Origin: UBA5018 sp947463165
GTDB taxonomy: Bacteria; Cyanobacteriota; Cyanobacteriia; PCC-6307; Cyanobiaceae
Direction of reading: 5' to 3'
Assembly: GCA_943371245.1 (NCBI GenBank)
Contig: CALRTY020000019.1
Span: 1 to 64,000 of the forward strand
Length of the DNA stretch: 64,000 nucleotides
The notes beneath the pieces are model-generated. The model saw only the letters and a program-made list of their open reading frames with translations. It was not told where the DNA came from and made no database searches. A program made the translations under genes and the position numbers. Position 1 is the first letter of the stretch; the number at the start of each line of letters is the position of its first letter. Shown here piece by piece: positions 17,094 through 25,520 of the stretch.

Positions 17094-17612
17094 GTGAATC
17101 ACTGTTTGCTGGAGGTGGATGTGCTGGAGGCTCCCCAGGTGCGCTACACCCAGGACAACCAGATGCCAATCGCCGAGATGGCCGTGCGCTTCGATGGCCT
17201 CAGGCCAGATGAGCCGCCGGGTCAGCTCAAGGTGGTGGGCCTGGGCAATCTGGCTCAGGATCTGCAAAATCGGGTGCAGGTGGGCCAGCGCCTGGTGATT
17301 GAGGGTCGGCTGCGGATCAATACGGTGACCCGCAAGGACGGGATCAAGGAAAAGCGAGCTGAGTTCACCCTCAGCCGCTTGCATCCGCTCGCGGCGGCCG
17401 ATGCCACCGCCCCCGCGGCTGCGGCGCCAGCGGCACCCCAAGCCTCCCTGGCCAACTCCGCCTACGGCACCGCCCCTGCCCCCGGCCCGGGCCGAGGCAG
17501 CTTTGCACCGCGCTCAGAGCCTGCGGCGCCGGCTCCGGTGCAGGCTCCCACCTGGAACACCTCGCCGCTGGTGCCCGATCTGCCGGAAGGCGACGACGAT
17601 ATCCCGTTCTGA
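17094..17612 (+). CDS. ssb: Single-stranded DNA-binding protein
   Basis: The 172-aa protein begins at GTG 17094 (VNHCLLEVDVLEAPQVRYT), preceded by AGGAG. It has an OB fold over about residues 1-105, a Pro/Ala-rich linker, and the acidic tip DDDIPF, which recruits partners in replication and repair. It is divergent from cobK. The linker is low-complexity (APAAAAPAAPQ), which is usual for SSB. Confidence 0.9.
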   Translation: MNHCLLEVDVLEAPQVRYTQDNQMPIAEMAVRFDGLRPDEPPGQLKVVGLGNLAQDLQNRVQVGQRLVIEGRLRINTVTRKDGIKEKRAEFTLSRLHPLAAADATAPAAAAPAAPQASLANSAYGTAPAPGPGRGSFAPRSEPAAPAPVQAPTWNTSPLVPDLPEGDDDIPF

Positions 17613-17685
17613 GTTGAGCGCGTTTTAGTTAATCAAGTTGCGGCTAGGTTGACAGGACTGCGGATCGGCAAAACTATTGGGCCAA

Positions 17686-17717
17686 GCTATACTGCGGCTA
17701 TGCTATACTGCGGCTAT
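17686..17717. repeat. Perfect 16-bp tandem duplication
   Basis: GCTATACTGCGGCTAT occurs twice without a gap (17686-17701, 17702-17717). The unit contains TATACT, a -10-like string, so the duplication also doubles a possible promoter element. Confidence 0.85.
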
Positions 17718-17856
17718 AGTGATTGGCCGTGGCGGGGCTATTTATGATGTAGCTGGGCTAATTGGCCCAGCTTGAATAATCGGGCCAGTTCGGCTAATCG
17801 GGCTCACTGATCCACGGAATCTGTGAATTGGGCCCGCCCAGTGGGTTCGGGTCATC

Positions 17857-17926
17857 GGCTTAGTGCACCAGGCTTGGTGCAGTAGGCTTAGTGGAGTAGG
17901 TTCAGTGCAGCGGGTTCAGTGCAGCA
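17857..17926. repeat. 14-bp degenerate tandem repeat, five units
   Basis: Units such as GGCTTAGTGCACCA, GGCTTGGTGCAGTA and GGTTCAGTGCAGCG run at 17857, 17871, 17885, 17899 and 17913. They abut the 3' end of the 72-aa gene on the minus strand. Confidence 0.85.
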
Positions 17927-17929
17927 GAT

Positions 17930-18148
17930 TTAGTTAACTTGTTCCACCTGTTCCAGTAACTGGCCCAGTTCCCGCTCCAGGGCGGCCAGGTCTAGGCGCC
18001 ATTCACTCCAGCGGCCCGAATCGATCTGGCGCAGCAGCCAGAGCCGATCGGCTTGCAGCTGGCTCACCAGGGCAGAGCGGCTGGCGGGGTTGGCGTCCAG
18101 GGTTTGGCTATCGGCTTGGCTAGGGGGCTGGCTAGGGGTGTCGGTCAT
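17930..18148 (-). CDS. Small conserved-looking protein, unknown function
   Basis: From ATG 18148 the product is 72 aa. The N-terminal third is Ser/Pro/Gln-rich. The rest is a predicted helical hairpin (SALVSQLQADRLWLLRQIDSGRW, then LDLAALERELGQLLEQVEQV), consistent with a coiled-coil dimer. A longer start to 18214 exists but is Arg/Pro-rich. It is divergent from the DUF2854 gene, 64 bp between starts. I do not recognise the family beyond its cyanobacterial style. Confidence 0.5.
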   Translation of the reverse strand: MTDTPSQPPSQADSQTLDANPASRSALVSQLQADRLWLLRQIDSGRWSEWRLDLAALERELGQLLEQVEQVN

Positions 18149-18212
18149 CCTGGTTCGTTGGTTCTGGGTCGGCCGTGGGCGGCGGGGTTCCCACGTGCGG
18201 GAGGATGGCACC

Positions 18213-18857
18213 ATGCAAGCACTGTTCTCCCCCGCCAGCCTGGTAACGGTTGCTGGCGCCCTTCTCTCAACGATCGGCTGGATTGGCTATGCCACTGGCA
18301 ATCCAAACCTCAGTTTGCCGACAATCTTTTACGGCATTCCAATCCTGCTGGCTGGCCTGGCGCTGAAATCCTCGGAGTTGCCGCCGGCGGAGCGGCTCAG
18401 CCCCCCGGAGCGGCACCGGGCCCTGCGGGAGCAGGAGGAGAGCGCGGCGCTGGCCAAGTTGCTGGCCGATGTGACCCGCTGGCGCTACGGCCAGAAGGCC
18501 CATTTGGAGAGCTCTCTGGAGGTGCTGAAGCTCTGGGATGACGATCAGCCCCCCCAGCTGTTGAGCATCGAAGAACTCGACTGCGACGGTCGCTATGGCT
18601 TGCGACTCAGCTTCCTCACCGCTGCGGTGCCGCTGGAGCGCTGGCAGGCCCAGCGCAATCGCCTAGGTCGCTTCTTTGGCCCTGGCCTGCGGGCGGAGCT
18701 ACAGCCCCAGGCGGCGGGTCGGCTACGGGTGGAGCTGCTGCCCGCACTCTCAACCGAGCCCCCAACTGAGCTCTCAGCTGAAATTGAGGCCCAAAATCAG
18801 CCCGTGGCTGAGGCCCAAACCGAGCCCCTGGCGGCAGCCTCTGGGGCAGAGCCCTAG
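18213..18857 (+). CDS. DUF2854 membrane-anchored protein
   Basis: From ATG 18213, with GAGGATGG upstream, the protein is 214 aa. Two N-terminal membrane segments (SLVTVAGALLSTIGWIGYA and TIFYGIPILLAGLALK) are followed by a soluble domain (about 60-180). This fits the cyanobacterial/plastid DUF2854 family, function unknown. The last 35 residues are Glu/Pro/Ala repeats (TEPPTELSAEIEAQ, TEPLAAASGAEP). The longer open frame to 18090 overlaps the divergent 72-aa gene and is unlikely. It may be co-transcribed with argB, which starts 21 bp downstream. Confidence 0.75.
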   Translation: MQALFSPASLVTVAGALLSTIGWIGYATGNPNLSLPTIFYGIPILLAGLALKSSELPPAERLSPPERHRALREQEESAALAKLLADVTRWRYGQKAHLESSLEVLKLWDDDQPPQLLSIEELDCDGRYGLRLSFLTAAVPLERWQAQRNRLGRFFGPGLRAELQPQAAGRLRVELLPALSTEPPTELSAEIEAQNQPVAEAQTEPLAAASGAEP

Positions 18858-18878
18858 CCTGCGGCTCCTGGGGCCCTT

Positions 18879-19814
18879 GTGATACCTCTATTTCCCAGCC
18901 TTCCCCTATCTCCAGCGGCCTTGAGCTCAGATCCCCAGATCAACCAAGAGGACAGCCTGCGGGTCTCGGTGCTCAGCGAGGCACTGCCCTACATCCAGCG
19001 CTTTGCCGGGCGGCGGGTGGTGGTGAAGTACGGCGGTGCGGCGATGGTGCGCGCCGACCTGCGCGATGCGGTGTATCGCGATCTGGCCCTGCTGGCCTCG
19101 GTTGGGGTGCAGCCGGTGGTGGTGCACGGCGGCGGCCCGGAGATCAACCAATGGCTGAATCGCCTGGCGATCGAACCCCAGTTCCGCGATGGCCTGCGGG
19201 TCACCTGTGCCGACACCATGGACGTGGTGGAGATGGTGTTGGTGGGGCGTGTGAATAAACAAATCGTCAATGGTTTGCACCGGGTTGGTGGCAGGGCGGT
19301 GGGGCTCTGCGGCAGCGATGGTGCCCTGGTGTTAGCCCGCCGCTTTGGTGATGGCAGCCATGGCCTGGTGGGGGACGTGGCGGCGGTGAATCCCGCGGTG
19401 CTGCAGCCCCTGCTCGCCGCTGGCTACATCCCGGTGATCTCCAGCGTGGCCGCCGATGCCGAAGGCCAGGCCCACAACATCAATGCCGACACGGTGGCCG
19501 GCGAGCTGGCGGCGGCGCTGCAGGCCGAGAAGTTGATCCTGCTCACCGATACGCCGGGGATATTGCGCGACAAGGACGACCCTGCCTCCTTGATTCGTCA
19601 GCTCAGCCTCAGCGAGGCCAGGCAACTGATCGCCGATCGGGTGGTGCAGGGCGGCATGACCCCCAAGACCGAGTGCTGCATTCGCGCCCTGGCCCAGGGG
19701 GTGGCGGCGGGTCACATCGTGGATGGCCGCGTGCCCCATGCCCTGTTGCTGGAGGTATTCACCGATGCCGGTATCGGCACGATGGTTACCGGGAGCCAGC
19801 GGACCCTGCGCTGA
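18879..19814 (+). CDS. argB: Acetylglutamate kinase
   Basis: This 311-aa protein phosphorylates N-acetylglutamate, the controlled step of arginine synthesis. It has the VVKYGGAAM and VVHGGGPEINQWL nucleotide loops, NINADTVAGELAAAL, and VVQGGMTPKTECC. The N-terminal helix region (SLRVSVLSEALPYIQRF) marks the hexameric, arginine-inhibited type which, in other cyanobacteria and plants, is relieved by PII binding. A PII gene lies at 52.1 kb. Start is GTG 18879. Its stop overlaps the next ATG (TGATG). Confidence 0.95.
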   Translation: MIPLFPSLPLSPAALSSDPQINQEDSLRVSVLSEALPYIQRFAGRRVVVKYGGAAMVRADLRDAVYRDLALLASVGVQPVVVHGGGPEINQWLNRLAIEPQFRDGLRVTCADTMDVVEMVLVGRVNKQIVNGLHRVGGRAVGLCGSDGALVLARRFGDGSHGLVGDVAAVNPAVLQPLLAAGYIPVISSVAADAEGQAHNINADTVAGELAAALQAEKLILLTDTPGILRDKDDPASLIRQLSLSEARQLIADRVVQGGMTPKTECCIRALAQGVAAGHIVDGRVPHALLLEVFTDAGIGTMVTGSQRTLR

Positions 19815-20923
19815 TGGCCGCCCCGGAGCTGCTGTTGGAGCAGGCGCGCCTGCTGCTGGATCGGGGGGACTACGGCGGCGTCCTCCGCAGCCTGGAACCC
19901 TTGCTCGCCGACCATCCAGCCACCACGGCGGTGGGAGCCGAGGCGCTGCTGCTGCTGGCGACGGCCTGGATGGGGCTGGGGGAGGCGGATCGGGCGATTG
20001 GCTGCTGTCAACAGCTGCAGCGCAGCAGCGATCCAAACCTGCGTCAGCAGGCCCGCGAGCTGCGGGAGGTATTGGAGGCACCGGCCCTGGCGCGGCCGCG
20101 GGAGTGGTCGATCACGATGCCGCTGCTCCAAGACCTGGAGCCCAGCTTTGGCAATCTGCAGCGGCAGGCCCGCCGCCGCCGCGCCGCCAATCAACCGCCG
20201 CCGCCGCCTCCCCCGCCGGTGGGTGCCACCAGGGCGCCGCTCGGTTTTGGGGCGCTGGTGGTGCTGCTCACCCTGCTGGCGGTGCTGCTGGGGGGCTGCA
20301 TGCAGGTGCGGGGCGAGCTGCACTTCAGCGGGCCAGGTCGGCTGCAGCTGGCCTACACGCTGCAGCCCGATAGCCCCAGGCCCACCCCCTGGCAGCGCCA
20401 GTTCGGTGCCTACCTGCAGCACCAGGGGTTTCGCCGGGCCGATAGCGCCCTGGCCGCCCGTCAATTTTGGCAAGCGCCGGTGCTGCCCGCTGCCGCCGCC
20501 CTAGACGAGCTGCGGGCAAACCTGGAGCGGGCGGCCCAGTTGGGCGGCGTGGCCCTGCCGGCGCCGCAACTGCAATGGCGGGAGCGCAACCTGCTGTTCG
20601 GGGTGGCCCAGCGGTTGACCATTGACCTTGATTTGAGTTTGCTGGGTCCCAGCCCGGGCCTGGATTTGGCCCTGAAATTTGATCCCTTGCCCCTGAAGGC
20701 GGTGCGTCTGGCAAGCCCCCAGCTGGCCACAGCCTTGCCCGGGGCCCAGGCGGTGCTGTGGCAGCTGCAAGCTGGCGCCCTGAACCAGCTGGAGCTGCGC
20801 TGCTGGCGCTGGAATCCTCTCGGCCTCGGCGGCCTGGTGGTGGCGGCCCTATTTGGCCTGGCCCTGGCGCTGCAGGCTCTGCGCCGCTCGATCGTGCCGC
20901 CTTTGCCGGCCCTGCCCTCCTAG
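19814..20923 (+). CDS. DUF3153-type membrane protein with N-terminal TPR-like region
   Basis: This 369-aa protein is translationally coupled to argB through TGATG. Residues 1-95 form TPR-like helices (LLLDRGDYGGVLRSLEPLL, ALLLLATAWMGLGEADRAIG). A Pro-rich linker (PPPPPPPP) and a hydrophobic segment with a Cys (LLAVLLGGCMQVRGEL, lipobox-like) follow. The C-terminal domain resembles the cyanobacterial DUF3153 family, with a final transmembrane helix (LGGLVVAALFGLALALQAL). Fusion of a TPR part to DUF3153 may be lineage-specific. Function unknown. Confidence 0.65.
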   Translation: MAAPELLLEQARLLLDRGDYGGVLRSLEPLLADHPATTAVGAEALLLLATAWMGLGEADRAIGCCQQLQRSSDPNLRQQARELREVLEAPALARPREWSITMPLLQDLEPSFGNLQRQARRRRAANQPPPPPPPPVGATRAPLGFGALVVLLTLLAVLLGGCMQVRGELHFSGPGRLQLAYTLQPDSPRPTPWQRQFGAYLQHQGFRRADSALAARQFWQAPVLPAAAALDELRANLERAAQLGGVALPAPQLQWRERNLLFGVAQRLTIDLDLSLLGPSPGLDLALKFDPLPLKAVRLASPQLATALPGAQAVLWQLQAGALNQLELRCWRWNPLGLGGLVVAALFGLALALQALRRSIVPPLPALPS

Positions 20924-20968
20924 TTGTGGGCCAATTAGCTACTGACGGCAGGGGCGGTTATAAAAAAA

Positions 20969-21042
20969 TCGGGGTGACAGGATTCGAACCTGCGACATCC
21001 TGCTCCCAAAGCAGGCGCGCTACCAAACTGCGCTACACCCCG
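20969..21042 (-). tRNA. tRNA-Pro (UGG)
   Basis: The minus strand folds as a cloverleaf. Acceptor stem CGGGGTG (21036-21042) pairs with CACCCCG (20970-20976), with discriminator A at 20969. Anticodon arm is CTGCT TTGGGAG CAG with UGG, and the T arm is GGTTCGAATCC. CCA is not encoded. Next to argB/DUF3153 and convergent with them. Confidence 0.97.
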
Positions 21043-21224
21043 TTAAAGACAGCATAAGCCCAGCAGGTTGCCGCTTGGCAAGCGGCAGCTGACTTGAGCT
21101 TGCCTAGTTAACGCATTCACTTTAGCGAGCCAGATGGCTGCGTAGCCACCGGGCAGCTGGTCAGCCCCCTAGACAGGGCGGCAGGGGGCGGCTAGTGTTG
21201 ATTCCAAGACATGGAGGGACGGTG

Positions 21225-21422
21225 ATGCTGTCCGATTTCCGCGGAACCAATGCTGGCTTCAGCCCTGGCCAGGGCGGCGAGCCCAGCTCCTGCCTCGGCC
21301 GCTCCTGCTTGAAGTGGGGAGATGATGGCGAGCTATCGCCCCTAGACCTGCAGGGCATTGTGGAGCGACTCTGCGCTGTCGACGAGCAGGCGGCATCCCA
21401 GATGTTGGAGTGCCCGATCTGA
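21225..21422 (+). CDS. Possible small protein (65 aa), unsupported family
   Basis: An ORF from ATG 21225, preceded by GGAGGGACGGTG, encodes MLSDFRGTNAGFSPGQGG to SQMLECPI. It contains three Cys and a helical C-terminal half (LQGIVERLCAVDEQAASQML). A stem-loop follows 16 bp after the stop. Start signal and hairpin make it more than a random frame, but there is no family match I can name. Confidence 0.35.
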   Translation: MLSDFRGTNAGFSPGQGGEPSSCLGRSCLKWGDDGELSPLDLQGIVERLCAVDEQAASQMLECPI

Positions 21423-21437
21423 TCGAGTGGTCGCTTT

Positions 21438-21467
21438 AAGGCACTGGCCTGTCTGAGTCAGTGCCTT
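21438..21467 (+). terminator. Stem-loop after the 65-aa ORF
   Basis: AAGGCACTG (21438-21446) pairs perfectly with CAGTGCCTT (21459-21467) around a 12-base loop. A third half-site, GAGGCACTG, follows at 21472. No U tract. Confidence 0.35.
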
Positions 21468-21505
21468 GTCTGAGGCACTGCTCAAGCGGAACTCAGCCCG
21501 TGCCG

Positions 21506-21534
21506 AACCATTGCCCGTCCCCCGGGCAATGGTT
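21506..21534 (-). terminator. Strong 12-bp stem-loop downstream of ridA
   Basis: AACCATTGCCCG (21506-21517) pairs perfectly with CGGGCAATGGTT (21523-21534) around a five-base loop, 15 bp beyond the ridA stop on the minus strand. It lacks a U run, so it may act as a mRNA end-stabiliser or a Rho-assisted terminator. Confidence 0.45.
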
Positions 21535-21548
21535 GAGGGTTCAATTTG

Positions 21549-21953
21549 TTACAAGGCCAACACGGCGATGCAGTCGATCTCGACCCGGGCGGCCTTGGGT
21601 AGGGCCGCCACCTCAACGCAGGCCCGGGCCGGGCTGATCCCCTCGCCAAATACCTCCCCATAGATGGCGTTTACGGCGGCGAAATCGGCTAGGTCGGCCA
21701 GAAACACCGTGGTGCGCACCACCTGCTGGGGCGTGCAGCCTGCCGCCGCCAGCACCGCCTGGAGGTTGGCCAGCACCTGGCGCGTCTCCAGCTCCACATC
21801 GCCATCGCCCACCATCGCGCCAGTGGCGGGGTCGAGGGCGATCTGGCCGGAGCAAAACAGCAGTCCGCCGGCCTTTACCGCCTGGTTATAGGGACCCACC
21901 GGCGCCGGCGCCGCGGCGGTAACCACGGCCTGGGGCGCTGGAATGCTGGCCAT
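21549..21953 (-). CDS. ridA: RidA-family enamine/imine deaminase
   Basis: This 134-aa protein has the RidA/YjgF fold: PAPVGPYNQAVKAGGLLFCSGQ at the start and the substrate Arg in SPARACVEVAALPKAARVEI near the end. It hydrolyses reactive enamine/imine intermediates made by PLP enzymes. Length is typical (about 130). It starts 71 bp from the gloB stop on the same strand and is probably transcribed with gloB. Confidence 0.9.
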   Translation of the reverse strand: MASIPAPQAVVTAAAPAPVGPYNQAVKAGGLLFCSGQIALDPATGAMVGDGDVELETRQVLANLQAVLAAAGCTPQQVVRTTVFLADLADFAAVNAIYGEVFGEGISPARACVEVAALPKAARVEIDCIAVLAL

Positions 21954-22024
21954 AACTTGCTGCTGCCTTTGATGGGATTTGGCGGTTGAGCCTATGGCGG
22001 CAGTGGCACCCTGGCAGCGCCAGC

Positions 22025-22957
22025 TCAGCCGCGCCAGTGGTCCTTATGCCGACGCAGCTGTGCCAGCTGCTCGGCATCGGCGGTGCGCATGAATAAATTT
22101 GTCTGCTTTTCCAGGCCGATGCTGCTGGGGATGCTGGCCTCGCCGCGCTGCCGGCAGCCAATCACCGCCTGCAGGCGCTTGGCGATCGGCACTGCCGCCG
22201 AATCCGCCCCATCGACGCAGGCATGGGCCCAGCGCAGGTTGGCCTCTGTGTACTCATGGGCACACCAGACCCGGGTGGCATCGGGCAGGGCGGCAAAGCG
22301 GCCCAGGGAGGCCCGCATTTGGGCCGGGCTGCCCTCGAACAGGCGGCCGCAGCCCGCCGCAAACAGAGTGTCGCCGCAGAGCAGTTCCGGCGGTTCGCCG
22401 CTGGCCGGAGTCGCTGGCAGGTAATAGGCGATGTGGTGGGCGGTATGGCCCGGCACCGCCAGCACCTCTAGTTGGCGGCCCAGCAGCTGCAACTGATCTC
22501 CATCCACCACGCTGTGCGTTTGCAGGGGAATGCGGTCGCGGTCGCTGGCGGCGGCGATCACCGCCGCCGCTGGCCAGCGGCGCAGCAGCCCTGGGGTGCC
22601 GCCGATGTGGTCTTGGTGGTGGTGGGTGTGCAGGATCGCCACCAATTGCAAGCCGCGCCGCTCCAGCTGTTCGATCACCGGCTCCGCCACGGCCGGATCC
22701 ACCAGCACGGCCTGCCCCCGCCGCTCCAGCACGATCACATAGTTGTCATTGAGCACCGGGATCAGCCACACCGCCAGGCGCTCGGCGGCCACTGCTCCAC
22801 TGGCATCTGCCCCGATGGATTCTATTGCGGTGGCTCCAGCTTCAGCGGCCGTTGCTTCAGCGGCTATTGCTTCAGCGGCCATTGCTTCGGTCTCCGCTGC
22901 CCGGCTGGTCTCTGTTGCGGCCTGCTCCGCTGGGCTGGGTTCCGGTGGTTGCTGCAT
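22025..22957 (-). CDS. gloB: Hydroxyacylglutathione hydrolase (glyoxalase II) with repeat-coded N-terminal extension
   Basis: The metallo-beta-lactamase domain starts near residue 60 (LAVWLIPVLNDNYVIVLE), with the metal motif THHHQDH, later PGHTAHHIAYY, CGDTLF and the C-terminal LRRHKDHWR. It hydrolyses S-lactoylglutathione to lactate and glutathione. The first 58 residues are an Ala/Glu-rich extension (TEAMAAEAIAAEATAAEAG) encoded by a 15-bp DNA repeat, absent from ordinary GloB of about 250 aa. Translation could start later, but no ATG lies between the repeat and the fold; a GTG is possible. It is divergent from hisG, 35 bp apart. Confidence 0.88.
   Translation of the reverse strand: MQQPPEPSPAEQAATETSRAAETEAMAAEAIAAEATAAEAGATAIESIGADASGAVAAERLAVWLIPVLNDNYVIVLERRGQAVLVDPAVAEPVIEQLERRGLQLVAILHTHHHQDHIGGTPGLLRRWPAAAVIAAASDRDRIPLQTHSVVDGDQLQLLGRQLEVLAVPGHTAHHIAYYLPATPASGEPPELLCGDTLFAAGCGRLFEGSPAQMRASLGRFAALPDATRVWCAHEYTEANLRWAHACVDGADSAAVPIAKRLQAVIGCRQRGEASIPSSIGLEKQTNLFMRTADAEQLAQLRRHKDHWRG
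22841..22890. repeat. 15-bp tandem repeat inside the 5' end of gloB
   Basis: TTCAGCGGCCRTTGC-type units begin at 22841, 22856 and 22871, with a partial fourth at 22886. On the minus strand they encode repeated AAEA(I/T) pentapeptides. The unit is a multiple of three, so copy changes keep the gloB frame. Confidence 0.85.
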
Positions 22958-22992
22958 CGTTAAAGTCCAGTGGTTGGCCGGATCCCTTGCCC

Positions 22993-23679
22993 ATGATCAC
23001 CGTGGCGCTGGCTAAGGGGGCCCTGCTCAAGGATTCTGTGGCCCGCCTGGCCGCAGCTGGCCTCGACTTTGCCGCGGTGCTCGAGCCGGGCAATCGCTTG
23101 CTGATGGTGCCCAGCCGTTGCGGCCGGGCCAGCGCCCTGTTGGTGCGCAATGCCGATGTGCCTGTCTACGTGGCCTACGGCCAGGCCCAGCTGGGGGTGG
23201 TGGGATACGACGTGCTCCAGGAGCTGCAATTGCCCGTCGCTCCTCTGGTGGACCTGGGCTTTGGTGGCTGCCGCATGAGCGTGGCGGTTAAGGCCAGCAG
23301 TGGCTACAAGCGCGCCGCTGATCTACCGGCCCATTGCCGTGTCGCCAGCAAATTCACCCGCTGCGCAGAAGACTATTTCCGTAAGCTCGATTTGCCGGTG
23401 GAATTGATCCATTTGGCCGGCTCGGTGGAGCTGGGTCCGATCACCGGCATGAGCGAGGCGATTGTCGACCTGGTGGCCACCGGCCGCACCCTTAAGGAGA
23501 ACGGCCTGGTGGCCATCGAGGATCTGTTCCACAGCACCGCCCGGCTGATCGGCCATCCCCTGGCCCTGCGTCTCGATGACGGCCCGCTGCGGCAGATCGT
23601 CGATCGCATTGCCGCAGCCACAGCCAGCACCGCCACCGCCGCAGCTGGCGGTGCGGCGGGCTTGGTGGCCGCCAGCTGA
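22993..23679 (+). CDS. hisG: ATP phosphoribosyltransferase, short (HisZ-dependent) form
   Basis: This 228-aa protein catalyses the first step of histidine synthesis. MITVALAKGALLKDSV, the DLGFGGCRMSVAVK block and the phosphate-binding GMSEAIVDLVATGRTL are recognisable. It lacks the C-terminal regulatory domain, so it should need HisZ; a hisZ gene begins at 63635 in this window. I chose ATG 22993 because the upstream frame is the antisense of the gloB repeat. Stop and next start overlap (TGATG). Confidence 0.92.
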   Translation: MITVALAKGALLKDSVARLAAAGLDFAAVLEPGNRLLMVPSRCGRASALLVRNADVPVYVAYGQAQLGVVGYDVLQELQLPVAPLVDLGFGGCRMSVAVKASSGYKRAADLPAHCRVASKFTRCAEDYFRKLDLPVELIHLAGSVELGPITGMSEAIVDLVATGRTLKENGLVAIEDLFHSTARLIGHPLALRLDDGPLRQIVDRIAAATASTATAAAGGAAGLVAAS

Positions 23680-25520
23680 TGGCCCGGCTCGACCGTCAAC
23701 GGCTATTGCGACTGCTTCCCTACCTGGGGCGAGACCGCCGCCGCCTCAGCCTCACCCTGCTGTTATTGATCCCCCTGGCTTTTGCCGGCGCCGTGCAGCC
23801 GCTCTTGGCGGGCCAGGCGATTTCGGTGCTGCGCCGGGAGCCAACAATGGCCTGGCTGAAGGGCCTGCCAGTGCCCCAGGCGATCCATTCGATCGTGGTG
23901 TTGCTGCTGCTGGCCGTGCTCACCCGGCTCTGCCTGCAAGGGCTGCAGAGTTTCAATGTGCAGTTGGTGGGGCAGCGGCTCACGGCCCGGATCCGCGACC
24001 ACCTCTTCTCCCATGCCCTGGCCCTGTCGCTGCGCTTCCACGACCGCACCCCGGTGGGCAAGCTGCTCACCCGGCTCACCAGTGACGTCGATGCCCTGGC
24101 CGAGGTATTTGGCAGTGGTGCCGTAGGCGTACTCGCCGATCTGGTCACCCTGGTGGTGATTGCTGTCACGATGATTTCGATCGAATGGCGCATGGGCCTA
24201 CTGCTGCTCTTCTCGCAATTGCCGGTCACCCTGGGCATCATCTGGCTGCAGGGTCGCTACCGCAAGGCCAACTACAGGGTGCGGGAAGAGTTGGGCCAAT
24301 TAAATGCTGATCTGCAGGAAAATCTCCAGGGGCTGGAGGTGGTGCAAATGTTCCGGCGAGAGGCGGTAAATAGCGCCAATTTTGCCGTTACCACCGCCGC
24401 CTACAAGGGAGCTGTAAACGGAACTATCTTTTATGACAGCTCTATTTCAGCTTTTATTGAGTGGGTTGCCCTTAGCGCCGTGGCTGTGGTGCTGGCCCTT
24501 GGCGGTTGGCTGGTTACCAGCCAGGCTATCGGCCTGGGCACCCTAACCACCTTCATTCTCTATTCCCAGCGCCTATTTGATCCCCTGCGGCAATTGGCCG
24601 AACGTTTTACTCAAATCCAAGGTGGTTTAACGGCGGTGGAGAGAATTGGCGAATTGCTGGAGGAGCCAATCGAAATTGCCGATAGCCCCCAGGTGGCCGC
24701 CGCATTAAAAGTTGATGCCGCAGCTAATCGGGCCGCCTTGGCTGCTGCTGGCAATGCCCCCAGACCAAAGCAGTTGATCAGGGCCGCCGAGGTGGTATTT
24801 GAAGACGTCTGCTTTGCCTACCGCCCCGATGAACCGATCATCGAAAATCTCAGCTTTCGCATAGCTCCGGGCGAGCATGTCGCCCTGGTGGGTCCCACCG
24901 GTTCTGGCAAGACCACCGTGATTCGCCTGCTCTGCCGCCTCTATGAACCCCAACAGGGGCGCATTTTGCTCGATGGAGTCGATATTCGGGAGCTATCGAT
25001 CACCAGCCTGCGCCAACGGCTGGGGGTGGTGTTGCAAGACACCTTCCTGTTCAGCGGCAACGTCGCCGACAACCTGCGCCTAGACGCCGATATCTCCAGC
25101 GATACCCTGGCTCGCCTCTGCGCTGAACTGGGTCTCGATCCGCTGCTCGCCCGCCTGCCCGACGGCCTGGCCACCGAACTGCGCGAGCGGGGCGGCAACC
25201 TCTCCTCCGGCGAGCGGCAGCTGCTGGCGGTGGCGCGGGTGGCGATTCGCGATCCCGCCGTGCTGGTGATGGATGAGGCCACCGCCTTCATGGACCCCTC
25301 CACCGAGGCCACCCTCCAGCGCGACCTAGACAGCCTGCTGCACCAGCGCACGGGGATCGTGATTGCCCACCGGTTGGCCACCGTGGAGGCGGTAGATCGC
25401 ATTTTTGTGCTCAAGCGCGGCCGCCTGATCGAACAGGGAAACCACCGGGAACTCCGCGCCGCCGGAGGCCTCTATGCCCAGTTGGCTGAGCTGCAAGAGC
25501 GTGGCTTGGCGGCTCTGTAG
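23679..25520 (+). CDS. ABC exporter, fused permease and ATPase
   Basis: This 613-aa half-transporter has six N-terminal membrane segments (about 20-310) and an ATPase: Walker A GPTGSGKTTVIRLL, signature LSSGERQLLAVARVA, Walker B VLVMDEATAFMD, H-loop IVIAHRLATVEAV. It resembles MdlB/MsbA-type exporters for lipids or drugs; substrate unknown. It overlaps the hisG stop (TGATG), so it is probably co-transcribed, though functions are not obviously linked. Confidence 0.92.
   Translation: MARLDRQRLLRLLPYLGRDRRRLSLTLLLLIPLAFAGAVQPLLAGQAISVLRREPTMAWLKGLPVPQAIHSIVVLLLLAVLTRLCLQGLQSFNVQLVGQRLTARIRDHLFSHALALSLRFHDRTPVGKLLTRLTSDVDALAEVFGSGAVGVLADLVTLVVIAVTMISIEWRMGLLLLFSQLPVTLGIIWLQGRYRKANYRVREELGQLNADLQENLQGLEVVQMFRREAVNSANFAVTTAAYKGAVNGTIFYDSSISAFIEWVALSAVAVVLALGGWLVTSQAIGLGTLTTFILYSQRLFDPLRQLAERFTQIQGGLTAVERIGELLEEPIEIADSPQVAAALKVDAAANRAALAAAGNAPRPKQLIRAAEVVFEDVCFAYRPDEPIIENLSFRIAPGEHVALVGPTGSGKTTVIRLLCRLYEPQQGRILLDGVDIRELSITSLRQRLGVVLQDTFLFSGNVADNLRLDADISSDTLARLCAELGLDPLLARLPDGLATELRERGGNLSSGERQLLAVARVAIRDPAVLVMDEATAFMDPSTEATLQRDLDSLLHQRTGIVIAHRLATVEAVDRIFVLKRGRLIEQGNHRELRAAGGLYAQLAELQERGLAAL

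Larger units (their letters stand above)
17613..17929. other. Intergenic gap with two tandem-repeat blocks
   Basis: The 317 bp after ssb contain no convincing ORF. Besides the two arrays listed separately, the middle (17730-17860) is made of loose variants of GGGCTAATTGGCCCAG and TCGGGCTCACTG, another decayed short-period pattern. Confidence 0.6.

Noticed and set aside
20961..21042. ORF ending across tRNA-Pro
   Set aside because: The reading frame 20758-21057 is accidental; the tRNA cloverleaf explains the sequence.
22825..22992. N-terminal extension of hisG
   Set aside because: It is the antisense reading of the gloB repeat; HisG proteins begin with MITVALAKG-type sequence.
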